NCBI GenBank assembly: GCA_947627085.1
Contig: CANQUO010000029.1
Span: 1 to 15,132 of the forward strand
From: an uncultured Oscillospiraceae bacterium
GTDB lineage: Bacteria > Bacillota > Clostridia > Oscillospirales > Oscillospiraceae
Direction of reading: 5' to 3'
DNA: 15,132 nt
Part shown: one piece after another, positions 13,389 to 15,132 of the stretch
How positions within the stretch are numbered: position 1 is the first letter of the stretch
Layout: each line of letters begins with the position of its first letter
Notes under the pieces: model-generated
What the model saw: only the letters and a program-made list of their open reading frames with translations
Told to the model about the DNA's origin: nothing
Databases searched by the model: none
Made by a program: the position numbers and the translations under genes

Positions 13389-14840
13389 TTATACCCTTTT
13401 CCACCTCGCCCCGCCGGGGATGTCGGTTATCTCAATGCCCCGGGCGCGGAGCTCGTCGCGGATGCGGTCTGCCTCGGCGAAATTTTTCGCCTTTTTGGCC
13501 TCGGCGCGCTTTAATACAAGGGCGTCTATCTCCGGGTCGCCCTCGCCCTCGATGGTGACGCCCCCGGCGCTTGAGGCCGCGGCGCGGCTCTTCTCGTCCT
13601 CGGAGCGCTTATCATTGGCTTTCTCAAGGAGGCTCAGGCCCAATACCCTGTCGAAATCCGCCAACACGGCAAGCTTCGTCGCGTCATTCACCGGAAGCTT
13701 CAGCGCGTCGTATACGGCGGTGATACCAAGGGACGTGTTGAGGTCCGCCCCCACGGCTTTTATGAACCTCTCCCGCTGGGCCGAGACTGTCCCATTATCC
13801 ACCGGGCCGTCCCCGGGCTTCAGGGCGGCTATGCGGGCGATTAGCTTTCTGTACGCCCCTTGGGCGTTGTCCAGGTTCTCCCAAGTGAACACCAGCGCCT
13901 TGCGGTAGTGGCTCTGGAGGCAGAAGAAGCGGTAGGCCAGGGGATCGTAGCCCTCCTCCTCCAGGGTGGTGAGAATCAGGGTCTTGCCCTTGGATTTGCT
14001 CATCTTGCCCTCCGGCGTCACCAGGTGGTGGACATGGAACCACTGGGGGCACCAGGGGTGGCCCAGGTAGGACTCGGACTGGGCTATCTCGTTTGTATGG
14101 TGGGGGAAGGCGTTGTCTATGCCGCCGCAGTGCAGGTCCAGATACTCGCCGTTATACTTGAGGGATATGGCGGAGCACTCGATGTGCCAGCCGGGGTAGC
14201 CCACCCCCCAGGGGGAGTCCCACTTCAGCGCCTGGTCCTCAAATTTCGACTTGGTGAACCAGAGCACGAAATCATTCTTATTGCGCTTGTTCCGGTCCTC
14301 CTCCACGCCCTCCCGGACGCCCACCTGGAGATCTGCCTCGTCGTGGTCGAAGAAGATGTGGTAGCGCGCAAGCTTCGAGGTGTCGAAGTACACGTTGCCG
14401 CCGGCGATGTAGGCGTAGCCCTTGTCCAAAAGCCCCTCCACCATCCGGATGAACTCCGGTATGAGCCCGGTGGCGGGCTGTACGGTGTCGGGGGTCTTGA
14501 TATTGAGCTTGCGGCAATCGTCAAAGAAGGCGTCGGTGTAGAATTTCGCGATCTCCATGACGGTCTTGTGCTCGCGCCTCGCGCCCATGAGCATCTTGTC
14601 CTCGCCCGCGTCGCTGTCGCCGGAGAGGTGCCCCACGTCGGTTATATTCATGACGCGGTTCACATCGTACCCCTCGTACCGGAGGTACTTTTCCAGCACG
14701 TCCTCCATAATGTAGCTTCGCAGGTTGCCTATATGGGCGTAGTGATACACCGTGGGGCCGCAGGTGTACATCTCCACATGGCCCGGGGTGTGGGTCTTGA
14801 ACTCCTCTTTTTTGTGGGTGGCGGAATTGTAAAGATACAT
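13389..14840 (-). CDS. cysS: Cysteinyl-tRNA synthetase
   Basis: The 483-residue class I enzyme charges tRNA-Cys. The zinc site that selects cysteine is complete: C27 (in MYTCGPTVY), C222, H247 and E251, with the 25- and 4-residue spacing of the E. coli enzyme. The ATP-binding HIGH motif reads HIGN (36-39), as is usual for this enzyme, and KMSKS is at 279-283. The C-terminal part has the DALR-type helical domain and a final anticodon-binding tail (RADELRARGIEITD-like region near 463-477). Length is normal. The ATG at 14840 has AGGAGAA upstream and is two bases after the cysE stop, giving a cysE-cysS operon typical of Firmicutes. The 3' end converges on the htpG terminator. Confidence 0.98.
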   Translation of the reverse strand: MYLYNSATHKKEEFKTHTPGHVEMYTCGPTVYHYAHIGNLRSYIMEDVLEKYLRYEGYDVNRVMNITDVGHLSGDSDAGEDKMLMGARREHKTVMEIAKFYTDAFFDDCRKLNIKTPDTVQPATGLIPEFIRMVEGLLDKGYAYIAGGNVYFDTSKLARYHIFFDHDEADLQVGVREGVEEDRNKRNKNDFVLWFTKSKFEDQALKWDSPWGVGYPGWHIECSAISLKYNGEYLDLHCGGIDNAFPHHTNEIAQSESYLGHPWCPQWFHVHHLVTPEGKMSKSKGKTLILTTLEEEGYDPLAYRFFCLQSHYRKALVFTWENLDNAQGAYRKLIARIAALKPGDGPVDNGTVSAQRERFIKAVGADLNTSLGITAVYDALKLPVNDATKLAVLADFDRVLGLSLLEKANDKRSEDEKSRAAASSAGGVTIEGEGDPEIDALVLKRAEAKKAKNFAEADRIRDELRARGIEITDIPGGARWKRV

Positions 14841-14842
14841 TT

Positions 14843-15132
14843 TTATTCTCCTTTGTTTTCCAATATGCCCGTAAGCTTATCTATTCTCGCCCTGAGCTCG
14901 GCTATCTCGTTCTTCACAGGGTCGGTGACGCTGACCTGGTCCACGTCGTCGGCGTAGTGGACTCTCTCCCCGGCAATACGCACCACTCTCGCCGGGACGC
15001 CCACGGCGGTGGAGTCCGGCGGCACGGGGTTCAATACCACCGCCCCCGCGGCCACCCGGGCGTTGTCCCCCACGGTGAAGGGCCCCAGTATCTTGGCCCC
15101 CGCGCCGATGAGCACGTTGTTGCCGATGGTGG
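14843..15132 (-). CDS. cysE: Serine O-acetyltransferase, C-terminal part (partial)
   Basis: This is the last 96 residues of a gene that enters from the right edge. Serine acetyltransferase makes O-acetylserine, the carbon skeleton for cysteine. The visible part has left-handed beta-helix hexapeptide repeats (VLIGAGAKILGPFTVGDNARVAAGAVVL) with the closing VPARVV that marks the end of the helix. A short tail with DQVSVTDPV and a charged, probably helical end follows. The frame stays open to the edge, so the ATG at 15115 is an internal Met. It precedes cysS by two bases, which supports cysE over other hexapeptide acyltransferases. The catalytic N-terminal region cannot be seen. Confidence 0.9.
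   Translation of the reverse strand, partial: TIGNNVLIGAGAKILGPFTVGDNARVAAGAVVLNPVPPDSTAVGVPARVVRIAGERVHYADDVDQVSVTDPVKNEIAELRARIDKLTGILENKGE

Noticed and set aside
13860..14957. A 365-codon open frame on the plus strand opposite cysS
   Set aside because: The opposite strand encodes a complete cysteinyl-tRNA synthetase; the frame also runs over the cysE-cysS junction and shows no family signal.

Overview
The window looks like chromosome from a GC-rich Firmicute of the class Clostridia, probably Oscillospiraceae-like. The reasons are strong GGAGG-type ribosome binding sites, near-consensus sigma-A promoters in short AT-rich islands, GTG/TTG starts, and hairpin-rich intergenic blocks resembling those of gut Clostridia. 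The genus cannot be fixed from sequence alone. No rRNA, tRNA, CRISPR array, insertion sequence or phage gene was seen.

Layout. (1) Positions 1-1781, minus strand: a TetR-family regulator, an ABC ATPase and an ABC-2 permease (cut by the window edge) form a tightly packed, self-regulated exporter operon. (2) Positions 1800-1910: a compact divergent control region with a perfect -10 on each strand and inverted repeats over the tetR promoter. (3) Positions 1958-3223, plus: the ribosome-associated GTPase Obg. (4) Positions 3255-6880, plus: a four-gene envelope/stress operon, XpaC-like, TelA-like, LemA-like and a TPM-domain secreted/anchored protein, with its own promoter and a terminator. A block of hairpins lies between the first two genes. 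(5) Positions 6896-9505, minus: a two-gene operon in which a BMP-type ligand-binding domain with no signal peptide, fused to an N-terminal domain that may be ParB-like, is translationally coupled to a small metallophosphoesterase. (6) Positions 9506-10026: about 520 bases without a gene, filled with hairpin repeats. (7) Positions 10027-11279, plus: thrH (HAD phosphatase/phosphotransferase) and mntP (manganese exporter). (8) Positions 11309-13339, plus: htpG (Hsp90) with a hairpin in its leader and a strong terminator. (9) Positions 13389-15132, minus: cysE (partial) and cysS, cysteine synthesis followed by cysteine charging.

Most of the window is housekeeping. The parts that look least described are the BMP-fusion/phosphoesterase pair, the XpaC-TelA-LemA-TPM operon with an apparent ACG start behind a perfect Shine-Dalgarno, the repeat blocks near 4.0 and 9.5-10.0 kb that share sequence modules, and the hairpin in the htpG leader that is oriented as an antisense terminator.
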